Positions 44,560-55,422 of a DNA stretch of 64,000 nt are shown here, in pieces; position 1 is the stretch's first letter, and the number at the start of each line of letters is the position of its first letter. The DNA comes from Morinoia aosen (lineage: Eukaryota; Arthropoda; Malacostraca; Amphipoda; Talitridae), in the NCBI GenBank assembly GCA_030386875.1, contig CM059557.1, positions 59,598,514-59,662,513 of the forward strand, read 5' to 3'. A program made the position numbers and the translations under genes. The notes beneath the pieces are model-generated. The model saw nothing but the letters and a program-made list of their open reading frames with translations, made no database searches and was not told where the DNA came from.

Positions 44560-47075
44560 TTGATTTCCGCGAACTCAATAAAATAATTATCAAGGAATGT
44601 TATCCCATTCCACGCATCGACGAAGTACTTTACTCTCTAGGTGGTAATAGCATTTTTTCAAGTCTCGACCTCCGCTCTGCCTTTCATCAGGTCGAGTTGG
44701 AAGAAAAATGCCGTAAATTCACCGCGTTCAGTATGGGTTACGAGAAATTTCAGTTCAAGAGGTTGCCATTCGGGTTATCCTCGAGTCCATCAGTGTTCCA
44801 AAGAATCATTTCTTCTGTTCTTACAAATATCATCGGTAAATTATGTTTTGTGTTCCTTGATGATATACTAGTATTTTCCAAATCCATGAACCAACATCTG
44901 AAAGATTTACAGAGTGTTTTTGAGAAGCTACGTGGTGGAAATTTATCACTTAAACTTGAAAAATGCCATTTCCTAAAAAGCTCAATTGAATATCTTGGAC
45001 ACATCGTATCGGCAGACGGAATTCGATGCAAAGAATCAGAGAAGCTTCAAAAATTTCCGATTCCAAAAAATGTGAAGGAATTGCAAAGTTTTTTAGGTGT
45101 AGCAAACTACTTTAGGTCGCATATCCCAATGTTTGGTTCAATTTCATATCCACTTTATCAGTTATTACGAAAAAACGTTGAATTTATCTGGACGCCTGAA
45201 TGTCAGAAAGCTTTTGAGAAAATTAAATCTGTTTTGACATCAGATACCGTTTTACGGCATCCTGATTTCAGTAAGCCCTTCCATGTATTTACTGATGCAT
45301 CTAATTTTGGTATCGGTGCGGTACTTTTGCAACACGATAATGACTCAAATAAATCTATGAAGGCTGTTGCTTACTACAGTAAAAGTCTCAACTCAACACA
45401 AAAGCGCTATTCAACGACGAAAAAAGAGTTCTTCGCCATTGTAAGCGCGCTGAAAGCTTTTAAATATCTCATTCTTGGATATCCGATCTATCTCTACACT
45501 GATCACAAACCGTTACAGCCCTTGTTTTTCAAAAAGCTTCCTGACGATTCGGCTATGTCTCGATGGTGTCTAACAGTTCAATCCTTCGAACCCGTAGTAA
45601 AATATTTCCCCGGGAAACAGAATCTAATTGCAGATTGCCTAAGTAGATTACCCCAGCATTTAACTATTTCTGATCTTGAAGAATGCTCAGAGTTCGATGA
45701 GGTTGACGCCTTCGCAGTAACTACACGCCGTGGTGCACTGACCGCCGACGTAGACGATACAGACGCGACGCCGTCTAATCTAGTGGCGCCAGAGGCGACT
45801 GAAAAACCCCGACTGACTGACTACGTACCTCAGTTAAAAGACGTATCATGGACTTTAGACGAATTTCGAGATGAGCAACAACTAGACCCATTCTGTTCTG
45901 AGGTTAAGGACGCATTACTATCTAGTAGACAATCTACGATCCCTGACTTACAAAAATACTTAATTCTGAACGACATACTTTATAGACGACGACAAATAGA
46001 CTCAAGGGAAAGTACTATTCTCACTTCGGTTACACCGACATCGCTAATGAGCAAGGCGGTGCTCAGTATACATTCCTTATATCATACTGATGCCACGCAT
46101 ACGTTGTTTAAATTTAAGTTGCGTTATTTTCATTTATTAGAGAAGAGTATCATACGTAAATTTGTCAAAATGTGTGATGTATGTAAAATTCTTAAAGCCA
46201 GCAGTACTGTACCTATTAAAATTTTAGACGCTCCCATCGCTAAAGAACCGTTCGAGGTGGTATCAATGGACTTTCTTGGTCCTCTACCTGTCCCAGATCA
46301 GCAGAATAAATATATTCTAATTTTAATTGATTTATTTTCGCGTTACTGTAAGCTTTACGCGACAGCAGATCGATTAGCAGATACAGTTGTCTCTTGTCTG
46401 GACAGCTGCTTCTCAACCTTTGGCTATCCTAAAACACTTCTAAGTGACCAAGCTCTTGAATTTAAGTCTGCGGCAGTTAAAAAATTCTCTCAAATTCATT
46501 GTATTGCGAAAAAAGAGGTCCTCCCTTGGAGTCCTCACAGTAACGCTATTGTTGAACGTAATAATCGCAAAATTACGAATTTATTAAAATTATATATTAA
46601 CTCTTTAGCGCATACTGAATGGGATCAGTGTCTCAACAGCACAGAGAACGCGATAAACAATAGTTTAAATACAACATTGGGGGATACACCCTCGTTCATT
46701 GTTTTCAATCGCGATACGTGTCCGAGCTTTAGCGCCGTAACTTTCGAACCTAATTACAGTCACGACACAAACGTGGATATAATAAGGTTTCGAGCTCAGG
46801 AAGCTGCCCGCATTGTTGAAAACGTTAGAGCTACAATAATAAATAAAACCAGTGAAAGAACCATGTATCACAACCTTCGACGCAAAAATAAAAATTTTGA
46901 ACTCAATGACCGTGTATTGTTGCGCAATCACATGCGGAAAAACAAACTAGATCTTGCCTGGAATGGGCCGGGTATTATCACAAAAATTAACCGAAATTAC
47001 GTAGAAATCAAAATTGGCAATAAAACATTCAGGAGTAATAAAAATCATGTACTACCTTTACGTAAAAAGTGTTGA
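44556..47075 (+). CDS. pol: Gypsy pol, second part: RT, RNase H, integrase
   Basis: The start coordinate is only where an alternative codon opens the frame. The true protein enters from upstream. RT: VIDFRELNK, then SLDLRSAFHQ (first Asp, residue 38), and the catalytic FLDD at residues 100-103, where Tyr-X-Asp-Asp is usual. RNase H: FTDASNFGIGAVL near 245, KKEFFAIVSAL and YTDHKPL. Integrase: an H/C zinc region near 510-545, with MCDVC clear; catalytic Asp in SMDFLGPLP (about 571), Asp in LSDQALEF (about 630) and Glu in NAIVERNN (about 666). Thirty-five residues lie between the last two, a proper DDX35E core. It replicates and integrates the element. No stop occurs before TGA at 47075. Confidence 0.92.
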   Translation: MIDFRELNKIIIKECYPIPRIDEVLYSLGGNSIFSSLDLRSAFHQVELEEKCRKFTAFSMGYEKFQFKRLPFGLSSSPSVFQRIISSVLTNIIGKLCFVFLDDILVFSKSMNQHLKDLQSVFEKLRGGNLSLKLEKCHFLKSSIEYLGHIVSADGIRCKESEKLQKFPIPKNVKELQSFLGVANYFRSHIPMFGSISYPLYQLLRKNVEFIWTPECQKAFEKIKSVLTSDTVLRHPDFSKPFHVFTDASNFGIGAVLLQHDNDSNKSMKAVAYYSKSLNSTQKRYSTTKKEFFAIVSALKAFKYLILGYPIYLYTDHKPLQPLFFKKLPDDSAMSRWCLTVQSFEPVVKYFPGKQNLIADCLSRLPQHLTISDLEECSEFDEVDAFAVTTRRGALTADVDDTDATPSNLVAPEATEKPRLTDYVPQLKDVSWTLDEFRDEQQLDPFCSEVKDALLSSRQSTIPDLQKYLILNDILYRRRQIDSRESTILTSVTPTSLMSKAVLSIHSLYHTDATHTLFKFKLRYFHLLEKSIIRKFVKMCDVCKILKASSTVPIKILDAPIAKEPFEVVSMDFLGPLPVPDQQNKYILILIDLFSRYCKLYATADRLADTVVSCLDSCFSTFGYPKTLLSDQALEFKSAAVKKFSQIHCIAKKEVLPWSPHSNAIVERNNRKITNLLKLYINSLAHTEWDQCLNSTENAINNSLNTTLGDTPSFIVFNRDTCPSFSAVTFEPNYSHDTNVDIIRFRAQEAARIVENVRATIINKTSERTMYHNLRRKNKNFELNDRVLLRNHMRKNKLDLAWNGPGIITKINRNYVEIKIGNKTFRSNKNHVLPLRKKC

Positions 47076-49712
47076 ATGAAAACTATGCGACTTACGACTG
47101 ACGATGTTACTATGTCCACATAATTCTATTGTGTGATTCTTGTTTCGATGTTAATTTTACGTATATTTTTACTTGGAACTTTCCTTATATAACCTTATGT
47201 ATTTACCTTATATTTGCGTTTCGTTTTTGGTGTACCGTAGTTTTTACGTGCGTGATTGAGTCTGTACACATTTCATTTTACCACCAAAGTTTACATCTGC
47301 CCGAGAGCCTTGCACGGTTCAATAACCTCCTGTGTTTACAAACGCGGCCCCTCATTGCTGTGGGAGCGAAGCCTGGCTCCCGAGTTGTTTTGGAGCGCCG
47401 TCGTCAGATTTGTTTTGCAATTAGGTGTGCAGCTGTCGAAGCCGTGTGGGATCTGCTGCGTGCAGATATGCTGTTTGTTCCTTTCATTGCAGCTGTCACC
47501 AACTGTCACCATTGGTTTCTTTCATTAATTTGACGTAATAATAACTGATTCAAATTTTTTTTTATGTGGCCATGCTAATTGAACTGTATTTGTTTCAATT
47601 TCAGACCGAGAACGCTACCGTTCCTGTCTTCCACGATGGGAAATAGGATGACCCATGTGTCGGTGGAGGCACTCACAAATGCCCTGGAGCAACATCAGGG
47701 AAGGGTGTCAAACGATTGGGTCAAGGCGAATGCACTCGTCGACATCCTACCCGATCGAGTAACTGATTTAGGTATTCTTCTTCTCTTTCCCTTAACTTTG
47801 GGATTAGGGGTTTCCTTCTTCTATCTTCGTCGTGAAATAAATTTACTGGCGGATCGCCTTCGCGCCGAGGATGCGTTACTCCGACGCCAGCAGCTAAGGT
47901 CGAGCAATGCTGACCAACCGCTGCGTCACCTGCAAGCAAATAGCGAAGTTTAGGTGTCAGTGAAGCATGGGCGGAAGTTCATTTTTTTTACGTGTCGCCA
48001 ATTAGGCGCTATTAGTTCTCATGCATTGTAAACGGATGTAGTATTATTTACTTTTAACATATACCTCAGGAATTAGTTATAAGGTTTTCTTATACCCTTC
48101 GAATTTTAGCGATGATGCTCAAAATGATATCATATTCACGTACACGAAAATGTATAAATTGGTTTCCGATCACAGTAGATAATTTCATGCGATAAATTTT
48201 GTCAACAAATTTTCAGTGGCAATGCGTTGTAATTAACTTATGCGTATTTCTTATTATCCTTAACGAATGCATTGTTCTAAATTGCATTATTTCTTACTTA
48301 TGTTTGAGTGATTATAATTTGGTTGTTGTTTCAACGATGCGATTTTCCATTTTCGTTTTCTTCATGTTTAGTAATTGACCTGTATAACGTGCAACAATGT
48401 TTACGGAAATTGCGACTTCATGGCGACTGTTGATGAACCTAAAATACGTGTATTCTAGCGTTGTTTACCTAAAGAAAATATTTTTCATTATCTTCATGCG
48501 TAATGTGTGCACCCTTGTCTTCAATTTTTGCGGGAATCAGATACTTTTTTTTACGAATTTCCTTAATTTTGTTTCCGATGATGCCTACATGTTTTGCGGA
48601 TGAGGCTGTACGTTAATACGTGATATTTTTTTTTTATCTTACGTCCTACATTTCCGGTAGTATTATCCTTTTGGTGGTACGCTGATAGTGTCATCTTGCG
48701 TTGTTGATAATCCTTGGAAAACGTGTTTTGTTTTTGGATGCTCAGTTATTTTTTCTCTTTGATGTGTTTGATATTGATTTTTCACTTGTTCGGATCGACG
48801 TTCAAGAATATACAATGTTCAAGTATACTGTATGTATTCTTTCAATTTCGTTAACTTAGACTTATTTCTACGTAAATGACGATGATTTAAACTGATGGTA
48901 GTTCCGACAAACATTTTCATGCGCGTATATATGTAAAAATTTTTTTACAAGAGCTATTGTATTACCTACGTTTCATGGCAGGTTCGATATAATTGTACGC
49001 GGTGTATCCGTGCGGTGTTTCTTTATTTTGTGGGTTGGTTGATAAATAAAATAAAATTTGTTTTCCAGTTAATTGGTCAATAGTGAATTTTTTTTACTAA
49101 CCTTTTATTACGATGTAACTTCACCTAATGTCAGCGAGTATTGTTCGTGATGTTCATTTTCTACGTTGACGTTTACCGTGTTTGTTTTCATATATACCTT
49201 ACGTGTTTTTGAGCGGAAAGTAAGTTAAATCCTGGTTGCTAATACCGTGGAGTTTTTTTTTCTTATTCTTGATTGATTGTTTCTAGTTTTGTGGAAGGCA
49301 TATTTGCCCTTGCGATTTTTCTCACCTATACTTCGACGCGTTTTATTGTTCTTTAGTGAATAGTTTCTGTTGCCAGAAAAACTTTTATTGTATTTGGATC
49401 TTGTACTGTTCGTGTGCCCCATATTGTTTCATTTTTTTTGCATTCCGTATGTGTATTTGAGCAGCGGCTCTTACCATGTTCTTTTGGTGGTGGGGGTATT
49501 GGTGATTTTACTTTGCGATGCCTTGTCGAATTTACCTTGATGCATTTGCTTTTACTGTTACTGGTAGTTGTTTTGCCACAAAAGAGTAATTTTCATATTG
49601 GGTTTACTAACTAGGCTGCCTTCAGCTACCTATGTTGATTTTTTAAGTTACGATCCTTAACTTGATTGTTTTCTTTTGTGATTGGTAATAAACCAGGCGT
49701 GGGGGGAAGGTG
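47076..49712 (+). other. Gypsy 3' internal region
   Basis: 2.6 kb between pol and the 3' LTR, mostly AT-rich and T-rich, containing one small ORF (47636-47953). It ends in a purine-rich tract with GGGGGGAAGG directly before the LTR. Confidence 0.6.
47605..47953 (+). CDS. Gypsy downstream ORF: small single-pass membrane protein
   Basis: The first ATG is at 47636 and the frame runs 105 codons to TAG. A good splice acceptor, TTTCAATTTCAG, ends at 47604, so this may be the last exon of a spliced subgenomic RNA. The frame is open between it and the ATG. Residues 45-64 (LGILLLFPLTLGLGVSFFYL) form one transmembrane segment. Charged, heptad-like residues 65-86 (RREINLLADRLRAEDALL) follow, suggesting a cytosolic amphipathic helix or coiled coil. 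The position downstream of pol is where envelope genes lie in env-bearing Gypsy elements. The protein is far too short for an envelope glycoprotein and has no cysteines. It may be a remnant tail of one, or a distinct small membrane protein. I do not recognise it. Confidence 0.5.
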
Positions 49713-49932
49713 TGTGCCGTCGCGGTTGCGCACTTTCTCTGTACACATGTTCGTATGTACGGTAATGCTCCGCCTGGGCGCGGTCTTGCAGTAGTGCGGA
49801 TGCTTACTCAGCAAATTGATAGTATAAAATAGCGTGCGCGGCTTGTGGAGTCGCATTTGGTGTCCTGTCTCTACGTCAAGTACACGTTGAAGTCTACTCG
49901 TCTACTTACTACCCACCCCAAGATACGGCATA
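49713..49932 (+). repeat. 3' LTR of the Gypsy element
   Basis: No difference from the 5' LTR was found by reading all 220 bp. TATA box at 49823-49829. Followed by CATC, the target duplication. Confidence 0.92.
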
Positions 49933-50137
49933 CATCTTCAAGGTAAGTAAGGTGCGCCTACCTTTTTATAGAACTAAATGATATAGAATTAAACGATATT
50001 ATATCGACGATGCTACGATGGGGTCACACATTTGCCGGCAAGTGCCGTACGAGGCCATCCGCATCGTTCGTATACGCATCGGATTGAATGCTCTTTCGGG
50101 GATCCTCGTCGGCATATCCGATGTCCGATGCGTACGT
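49933..50137. repeat. Right part of the Harbinger remnant and GCATCGGA-rich block
   Basis: It contains the inverted end GTGCGCCTACC (49952-49962). About 60 bp further it has a block with CGCATCGGATTG and TCCGATGCGTACG, resembling the repeats at 39190-39270. It probably belongs to the same or a related PIF/Harbinger element. Confidence 0.4.
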
Positions 50138-51031
50138 TCTATTTTCGTTAATGATTTCCCTCCAATGCCTTCTAACACACGGATCTCAATGTATGCAGAT
50201 GACGTTCAAATTGCAATAACAAGTTCTGTATCGGAAATACCACAGACGCAAATTAAAGCGGAAACTATACTGACTAGCCTGAAATCATGGTACGACCGAA
50301 ATGGTCTCAAATTAAACCCTAATAAAACACAATGCATTATTTTCGGATCGAATGATGCCATTAAAAAAACTTCAGATCTTACTTTCACAGTTGGAAATGA
50401 TAAAATTAATGCATCAGAAAAAGTTAAAAACCTTGGTATCTGGTTCGATAGCAACATGTCCTTCAAATCTCACGTTGAGACTACTTGCAACAAAATCTAC
50501 GAAACTTTAATGTTTTTTCATCGTATAAAAATTATGCTAGACGAAAAATCCAGATTATTAGCTATTCAATCCCTTGTTTTATCGCGCATTGACTACTGCA
50601 GCCTAGTATGGGGAGACTTTCCTCAATACCTTCAAAGGGATTTACAAAAATGCGTAAACTGCGCAGCCAAGGTGGTATGCAACGGTAATTTCAAAAGAAG
50701 CGATCACGTAACCCCTCTCCTTAATAAACTCGGCTGGATTCTTATTCAAGAAAGGCTCCTCATGCAGAGGGCCCAATACGTATTCTCCTCGTTATATCTT
50801 CCTCAGAGCAATGCTGAGATAGTGCGTTTCCATCTACCCACTGTAACCAACCAAAAGCCTTACAGAAACAATATTGTCTTAGTCAACTATCGTTCATCTC
50901 ACATAGGGCACAAGGCTCTGTCAATATCAGGTGCCCTACTGTAGAACAAACTTCCCCTGAGTATTAAAATCCCTCAAAGACCGAGAGAATTTAAAGCCAA
51001 AATAACTCGTCATCTTATGTCTCAAAAATAA
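50138..51031 (+). pseudogene. 5'-truncated non-LTR retrotransposon, RT C-terminal half
   Basis: The similarity begins at about 50138 (VNDFPPMPSNTRISMYADD) with the reverse transcriptase active site YADD. It continues with NPNKTQCIIFGS and KNLGIWFDSNMSFKSHV, then LVLSRIDYCSLVWGDFP. This order is characteristic of the C-terminal RT and thumb of Jockey/CR1-like LINEs. A TAG at 50942-50944 stands where relatives usually have Trp in LWN.LP. The same frame then runs 28 more codons (KLPLSIKIPQRPREFKAKI) to TAA at 51029-51031. The endonuclease and the first half of RT are missing, as expected for 5' truncation during target-primed insertion. The upstream part of the open frame (50018-50137) is unrelated sequence. 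Confidence 0.85.
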
Positions 51032-54000
51032 TTCTTAGTTTCAGAACATACTGACTAAGTATTGACGAATCTCATTTGCCTGGTATCTCCATTGCTGAAT
51101 AATCTCCCTTGCTCATTGTTTTATGATTCAAGACATTACACAACAGTTTTTAGGTATGCGTTGGTATTATGATCGCCTATACGCTGGGATTTGCAAACAT
51201 GCTTACTTGTATATGTGTGTACGTATATGGGTGTGCATGTGTGCACAATACACCTGTGTGCACTGGAGTAGCAGCTGGTATATAAACTATAAATACCAGA
51301 CTTTCTTCATTCTAACACAACCCAACACATCATTTCATTTTATTATTGTAAGGCAATCCAAAGCTTAAATGTCTTGTACATGTAAAATATGGTACCTCTG
51401 TATATTTATCAATTGCAGGCATTTTGCGCCATATTTTAAAGATAATGTGGTTTTTTTCCTAATATGACACCCTTATAGGACATTCATGTTTCTTTCTTCG
51501 TCACGTCCACAAATGCTCTTGGTAGGCTAGTGTAGTGCAAATTATCATATCATCTCTTACGCTCTAGAGTATATTATAACAACATTGCGTAGCGCAGCGC
51601 AGGCACAGATCATATACTAATGTAAGTGTTCTGTGGCGCAGAGGAGGTGGAGGAGGAGAGCTTAGCCGGCCATGGTAGCTCGCAGGTCCATCAGTAAGGT
51701 GTGAAGGCCGTTACGATGGTCAGGTCGTAACTCCCTAATGGCGCACGAATAATCGGTTGATGAAGAAATTAATAACCGTGCAGTCCAACAGACACAACGC
51801 ACCATTTCACTGGTGTATGCTGCAAACACTCGACACAGAATTAATAGTTATAGGGCACAAAGAACACTTCAGTTGTTAAAGTTCAGCTGCCGGTGCAAGT
51901 TAGAGTCGTAAACAGAGGCTCGAAGTGAATCCGCTAGTGAATCAGGGGAATCTGCTTCTGTACCCCGAGAATGCTCGAAGGTGAGCAGCCGCGGCTGATT
52001 CTTATACTTCGTCTTAGAAAAGGTCAGCGCCATAAATTTTAAATTGATAATTGAATTTGAAAAATAAAAGAAGTTAAAGTTATTGAATTAAAGTGAATTG
52101 CAGAGTTTGTTTTTAACTTTAGTGAATTTTCTTCAGGTCTCTTATAATTACAATTACATGTATCATCAAATGTAGATTAAGCAACATTAATAGTACATTG
52201 CCCTTAGTAATTTCGTTTCGACTAGTGACATGGATATTTCAATACTCATGTGTGTGCATCATTCAATTGTATTTACTCTAAGATATTTTAAAAACCATTA
52301 TGTACTAACTTTTTTGTACCATCTTTATTGGAAATAAACTGTTTTTTTCTTTTTTTAACACACCTCGACAACGCCAACAGCGTGCCCTGCGTTAGAGCAC
52401 AAGGAAAGTCTCTTGGGCAGCAGGAAAGCTCTCATCTACTTTATTTCACATTTTCACAGTCACAAACTTTCTCTGAGCTCACGTCATCCACTAAGTAATA
52501 CCGATGACCCCAACTCAGCTGTCTCTACTCTCAGCCCTTCTTTTTAACGCATTCGAAGCCAGTCAACGAAGCCGGCGTAGTCACCACTTAAAGTTCACTC
52601 AACGCATTAGTCGTCAACAGAGGTTCTCATCCCCCTTTACGTCGTACCGCCTACACTACTGTTTCCATACACTAGGAACACAGTAAGGTGGATGTTCACC
52701 TCCATTTTTTCGTGACTCAGAAAACTCATGCGACTCAAAATTATTGGGCTTAGTACCGCCACAATTTGCAGTCTTAAACCCCATATAAACCATTCTTTAT
52801 TGTTGTCATTGTCCTGTCGGGTCCTCACTTACCATCATTAGTGAACACAGTCGTTTTCATCACTCGACCATTTGTTAACTGTTGCAGAAATTACTGGGAG
52901 ACATGGGAAAAATTTACTTGAGGAACCTTACTTCACTTTGAGTAAGGCATTTTATTTCTTACCATATTTTCCGAATCACTTCTTTCATTTGTGTTGTTAG
53001 GCCGTAAAACATTTGTAAATTTCAAAAAGTTGTGCGTATTTTCCTGAATTCATGTCTTAGGCTTTTGTTTTAGAGAAAGTGAAGGTTCCAAACTAATGTA
53101 TACGTAACAGCGAGTTCAACTTCTCTTATTACATTCATACATTCATTCAATAGCTGAATGTTTACATTATGCTTGAAAAATATTTACTCAATTTCTTCAT
53201 TAAATACCAGTATTATAAATTGTGCAGTGTTTTAAAAAAAAAAATTCGGTCTAATATTAATACAACTAACGCATATTTTCTTGTACACTGTTTTTTGCGA
53301 ATTCCTTATAACTAGAGCTAAGACAAAATGACAGGTACCTCTGTTGATCAGGTGCCCATTTCAAACGTCTGGGTTGTTTGGGTTAACTATGGCTAAGTTC
53401 CGCCAACTGACGGCCAGGATATCGCCAATAATATCCTTCCTAGGTTGGACGGGCTGCCAGAGCTAGGGGAGCACAGAGTGAAGCACTGCACGTACTGTCG
53501 CCGAAGTCTTTTAATATAGAGTTTCGAGGAGCGCTACGTCCGCATGATTGGCACGAGTAAGCATGTCCTTTCCTCATTATAATAGAACCTACCAATACGT
53601 TTTTTTTACTTAGTGAAAACCAGGGGTGAGAACAAAGTTATCTCTAAATTTCGCATAGTTTTTCATATTTGTGTTTTTAATATTTTTGCATCATTAGGAG
53701 TGAAATCACAGAGAGCCCATAATTTTTTAATTATTCAGACAAAAAGGTTACTTCCGCTTCAGCTGCTTACTTGCTTCTTTTTTGCATCTGAATATTTAAC
53801 TTTGCAAATTGAACTTCACTATTTATGAGTGCTTAATTGTTTCACGTAGATAAGTGCTACACATACGTCGAATATTAAAGTAAGCTCGGTGTAACTAATT
53901 ATATTGCTATATAGCGATTTTTATTTCAGTCATTTTTGTTATAAAAGCTTACAATGCCGGGCATCTAGCAGTCAACCTCTCGAAATCCTCAATGTTGAAT

Positions 54001-54153
54001 CTAATTCGAAATTATTGTATTGAAATTTTCTGTCGTTCGGCACTTTGATTTTGCAGACAAAACAAGAGGAATAAGTAGGAGAAGTAGTCACTTCATACTT
54101 TGACATAAACTCAGCAGGGGATTCGTTACGTTTGCTACTTAATCTGAATACCC
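51032..54153. other. Non-coding, nothing recognised
   Basis: Its first part may include the LINE 3' UTR. There is a TG-rich tract at about 51205-51265 and a short poly-A/T patch near 53230. No gene was recognised. Confidence 0.4.
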
Positions 54154-54156
54154 TAA

Positions 54157-55419
54157 AGGCCATTTTTACACGTGCGGAGTTTTCACCGACAGTTGACTAC
54201 TCGTGTTCACATCAGAGTAATTGCGTGCGCAACTGCAGCCGATGCTTTTACACGTAGTTACCGCTTGTAGTCAACGCTGTTAATGTAGCGAAGGGAGCAG
54301 CTACAATATAGACCAACTCTTGGTTGCCACAGATCTATTTTTCAAGAGCTAAGTACTGATGAGAGATTATTCTGAAAGAATATATGGCTTTAAGAACCTA
54401 TGTTTCAGCAGCTTCTCCACAAAGTGACTGAAAAATTTAGAAATGATGAGAAACTCCGTCCCACCAGGAGCTAGATTGGGAAACTACGTTACCGGAAAAA
54501 TCTGTCAAAAAGCTGAGAAGATCGTCAACCACAGTTTTGGAAGAACACGTCGTCAGTTCCAGAACAAAATTTGTTATTTTCTTCAAGACCATATTTTCAG
54601 TTTTAAAGTTTGAATTTTAGATTTTATTGCTTTCACATTATAATTTCAGAGACTGTCAGAAATTTTCCAATACGCCATCACCTCTAAAGTTTATATTTTT
54701 ATTTTTTTCTAATTTAGTATTCAATAATTTAATCATGAAGAGTATTTGCACATTACGATTAATATCACAACATCATCTCCTGAGAACACCATTGTGTATA
54801 CTCGACAATAACTGCACGTATGACACTACCGCGCACCTTCTCCACAAAAAAGTGACTGAAAAAATTCGGCAATGATGAGAAACTCCATCCCACCAGGAGC
54901 TAGATTGTGAAGCTAAGTTACCGCAAGCATCTTTCAAAAAACAGAGAAGAGAAGATCGTCAACACATCGTCAGTACCAGAACCAAATTTTTTATTTACTT
55001 CACGACCATATTTTCATTTCTGTAGTTTGAATTTTAGATTTTACTGCTTTCACTGTATAAATTGGAAGACTTAAAAAATTTCACAATGCGTATAATCTCT
55101 AGATTGTATTTTTATAGTCTTCCAATTTAGAATTCAATATACAAGGAGAGTATTTATTCATCGCGATTGCTATCCCAACATCATCTCCAGCGAACACCAT
55201 CGTGTATACTCGACAATAATTGCCCGCAATGCACTCGCCGCCTCATCACAGGCAAGCTAGCAGCTGCAGTCAACAGGATCAAAACATGCTTGATCGCCAC
55301 GGTTGACTACTGCCCGATCGTGAGTAGTCAAAAAGTGGGCGGGGCGTTAAGCAAATGGGCGGTGTTCAGTTCACGTGTAGTCAACTGTCGGTGAAAACTC
55401 CGCACGTGTAAAATGGCCT
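54157..55419. mobile_element. TIR element with TAA target duplication, 1.26 kb
   Basis: Inverted ends of about 45 bp start AGGCCATTTTTACACGTGCG and AGGCCATTTTACACGTGCGG, flanked by TAA on both sides (54154-54156 and 55420-55422). A 3-bp TWA duplication fits PIF/Harbinger-type elements. There is no transposase. The interior is two diverged direct copies of about 410 bp (about 54411-54835 and 54838-55245), each with CACCAGGAGCTAGATTG and GTGTATACTCGACAATAA. Confidence 0.85.
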
Positions 55420-55422
55420 TAA

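Larger units (their letters stand above)
39779..49932 (+). mobile_element. Ty3/Gypsy LTR retrotransposon, 10.15 kb, near-complete
   Basis: The two 220-bp LTRs start TGTGCCG and appear identical base for base. They are flanked by CATC (possibly TACATC) on both sides (39775-39778 and 49933-49936). The order is LTR, leader with a small ORF, gag, protease, RT, RNase H, integrase, a 2.6-kb 3' region with a small ORF, a G-rich polypurine tract (about 49695-49710) and LTR. Identical LTRs mean recent insertion. It lies within a PIF/Harbinger remnant. No envelope gene was recognised. The pol frame has one extra break in RT. Confidence 0.95.

Noticed and set aside
47129-47533. 134-codon frame downstream of Gypsy pol
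   Set aside because: Begins only with TTG, overlaps another frame and shows no domain or conserved pattern; likely chance within the 3' region.
49225-49422. Basic minus-strand frame in the Gypsy 3' region
   Set aside because: Antisense to the element, low complexity, and its length is expected by chance in T-rich sequence.
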